From: Rhodococcus pyridinivorans
GTDB taxonomy: Bacteria; Actinomycetota; Actinomycetes; Mycobacteriales; Mycobacteriaceae
Reading direction: 5' to 3'
DNA length: 64,000 bases
Assembly: GCF_900105195.1 (NCBI RefSeq)
Contig: NZ_FNRX01000002.1
Location: 682,001 to 746,000 of the forward strand
The notes beneath the pieces are model-generated. The model ran no database searches. It saw only the letters and a list, made by a program, of their open reading frames with translations, and was not told the DNA's origin. Position numbers and translations under genes: made by a program. Each line of letters opens with the position of its first letter. Position 1 is the stretch's first letter. Below, one piece after another: positions 63,026 through 64,000 of this stretch.

Positions 63026-64000
63026 TCACCCGTTACCGCGGCCACTGTTCCCGTTGCCGGTGTTCCCGTTCCCATTGCCGTTGTTGCCGTTGTGGTTCCC
63101 GTTGTTCCCCTGCGAGTTTCCGTTTCCGTTACCGTTGTTGTTGCCGGGTCCGCTGTTCCCGCGGGACTCGGGTTCGGACCTCGTGGGCCCGGCATCCACA
63201 GGCGGTGCGACGGGAGTGGTCTCCGGAGCGGGCACGACGGGCGGAACCACGGCGGTCTCGTCCGCTGTGCGCGCCGGGACGACCGTGGATTCGGGGGTCG
63301 CAGGAAGCTCGGTGGTTGCCGGTACCCGCTCGGGCGTCGATGCGGACATGCCCGGCGTCCGCGTCTCCGGTGTGGCCGCCGGCGGGGAAGCGCCCCGCCC
63401 GAATCCGAGTGCGAGACCGCCCACGGCGAGCGCCCCGACCAGCGTCAGACCCGCTGCGACGAGAACTCCACGGGAACGGTCCGTGCCTGCAGTGGTCGTC
63501 GGTCCGCCGATCTCACTCGCCGGAAGGAAGGCTGTCGCAGCGCGGTTTCCGTCGGAATTCTGCAATGCCACGAGCATCTCGTGCGCACTGCCAAACCGGT
63601 CGGAAGGCTCTCGTGCCATGGCCCGTTCGATCACCGCGACGAACCCCGGATGGGCGTCCGGGCGGAGATCGGCGAGTGGCCGCGGACGGTCGTGCGTGAT
63701 GGCCCGTGCCAGCGCGAGGATGTTGTCCTCGGCGAACGGCCTCCGCCCGCACAGGGACTCGTAGCCGACGACCCCGACCGCGTACAGATCGTCCGTCACG
63801 GACGCGGGGTGTCCGGTGATGCGGTCCGGGCTCAGATAGGCGACGGTCCCCACGAGTTCACCGGTGTGGGTGAGGTCGTCGCCGACGCTCTTCGCGATAC
63901 CGAAGTCGGCGACCTTGATCTCGCCGTTCTCTGTGATGAGCACGTTCGCCGGCTTGATGTCCCGGTGGAGGATCCCCGCACCGTGCGCGGCGACGAGCGC
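63026..64000 (-). CDS. Ser/Thr protein kinase, C-terminal part (5' end outside window)
   Basis: About 325 residues seen. The catalytic loop HRDIKPANV is at the right edge, followed by [11 protein letters not shown] (DFG), activation segment [11 protein letters not shown] and [21 protein letters not shown] single membrane helix ([21 protein letters not shown]) leads to an extracellular Pro/Thr/Glu-rich part and an Asn/Gly tail. There are no PASTA domains, so it is not PknB. The N-terminal ATP-binding lobe lies outside. Confidence 0.9.
   Translation of the reverse strand, partial: ALVAAHGAGILHRDIKPANVLITENGEIKVADFGIAKSVGDDLTHTGELVGTVAYLSPDRITGHPASVTDDLYAVGVVGYESLCGRRPFAEDNILALARAITHDRPRPLADLRPDAHPGFVAVIERAMAREPSDRFGSAHEMLVALQNSDGNRAATAFLPASEIGGPTTTAGTDRSRGVLVAAGLTLVGALAVGGLALGFGRGASPPAATPETRTPGMSASTPERVPATTELPATPESTVVPARTADETAVVPPVVPAPETTPVAPPVDAGPTRSEPESRGNSGPGNNNGNGNGNSQGNNGNHNGNNGNGNGNTGNGNSGRGNG
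63029..63163 (-). repeat. Asn/Gly-coding imperfect hexamer repeat in the kinase tail
   Basis: About 130 bp of GGNAAC-like units (GN, NGN, GNNGN) encode the last about 45 residues of the kinase. It is translated in frame and low in complexity, prone to length change by slippage. The encoded tail is outside the membrane if the single helix is correct. Confidence 0.75.

Noticed and set aside
63029-63163. Possible CRISPR or tandem-repeat array
   Set aside because: The units are about 6 bp, imperfect and in frame as Gly/Asn codons of the kinase tail, with no spacer structure.

Overview
This 64 kb window is high-GC actinobacterial DNA with strong third-position G/C bias, ATGA/GTGA start-stop overlaps, leaderless starts and ESX-type genes. 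It is most likely a Rhodococcus chromosome (rhodochrous/pyridinivorans/ruber-like judging from gene content; species not proven). No insertion sequence, integrase, CRISPR array or phage gene was seen. The dominant theme is aromatic catabolism: at least five peripheral routes feed a catechol / 3-oxoadipate core.

Region by region. (1) 1-393: end of a UvrA-like ABC ATPase. (2) 0.4-10.1 kb, minus strand: benABCD, benK, a LuxR-type STAND regulator (benR) and benE. This is benzoate uptake and oxidation to catechol. BenC carries an extra C-terminal FCD-like ligand domain, and an intrinsic terminator separates benD from benK. (3) 10.4-13.8 kb: a CYP255A-type guaiacol O-demethylase (gcoA P450, gcoB three-domain reductase) with a divergent AraC regulator. 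(4) 13.8-17.8 kb: two-component phenol hydroxylase pheA1/pheA2, a divergent AraC regulator pheR, and a 164-aa protein that looks like a condensed flavin monooxygenase. (5) 17.8-21.3 kb: catR and catABC (catechol to 3-oxoadipate enol-lactone). (6) 21.3-26.1 kb: assorted hydrolases, a DODA-type dioxygenase-like protein and an MBL-fold protein. (7) 26.1-29.4 kb: ABC-F ATPase plus MFS exporter behind a leader with an 8-codon peptide and an RBS-sequestering hairpin, suggesting inducible antibiotic protection. (8) 29.2-33.4 kb: vanAB, a vanK-like transporter and PadR-type vanR (vanillate to protocatechuate). (9) 33.5-36.0 kb: LysR regulator and type II NADH dehydrogenase. (10) 36.2-42.8 kb: a translationally coupled operon of AcpS-type PPTase, acyl carrier protein, acyl-CoA dehydrogenase-like flavoprotein, amino acid:[carrier protein] ligase (class II aaRS homologue), DUF1839 protein and a beta-mannosidase-like GH2 protein, followed by a 54-aa peptide gene. 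This is the least understood system here and the best candidate for new biology. (11) 42.9-50.6 kb: MDR reductase, DoxX, then pcaBLRF divergent from pcaIJ; pcaHG, usual in this operon, are absent. (12) 50.6-57.4 kb: AI-2E-type permease, initiator tRNA, SDR/SnoaL pair, LON-domain and DUF309 proteins, an orphan EspG/PPE-like pair and a TetR regulator. (13) 57.7-63.0 kb: two SDRs, a small DUF4287 protein, and a glutarate module (CaiB-type CoA transferase, glutaryl-CoA dehydrogenase, LacI regulator). (14) 63.0-64.0 kb: C-terminal part of a Ser/Thr kinase with an Asn/Gly-rich tail.

How they work together: benzoate (Ben), guaiacol (Gco) and phenol (Phe) all give catechol. CatABC makes 3-oxoadipate enol-lactone; no catD is present, so PcaL should hydrolyse it, then PcaIJ and PcaF yield succinyl-CoA and acetyl-CoA. 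Vanillate gives protocatechuate, whose ring-cleavage dioxygenase must lie outside the window. Each module has its own regulator, and several show clear operator-like dyads next to the gene: CatR and PcaR 15-bp boxes sharing GTNCGC-N3-GCG, an 18-bp VanR-site pair, a 13-bp PheR dyad, TetR TAAGC..GCTTA sites, and LacI AACGTT sites.
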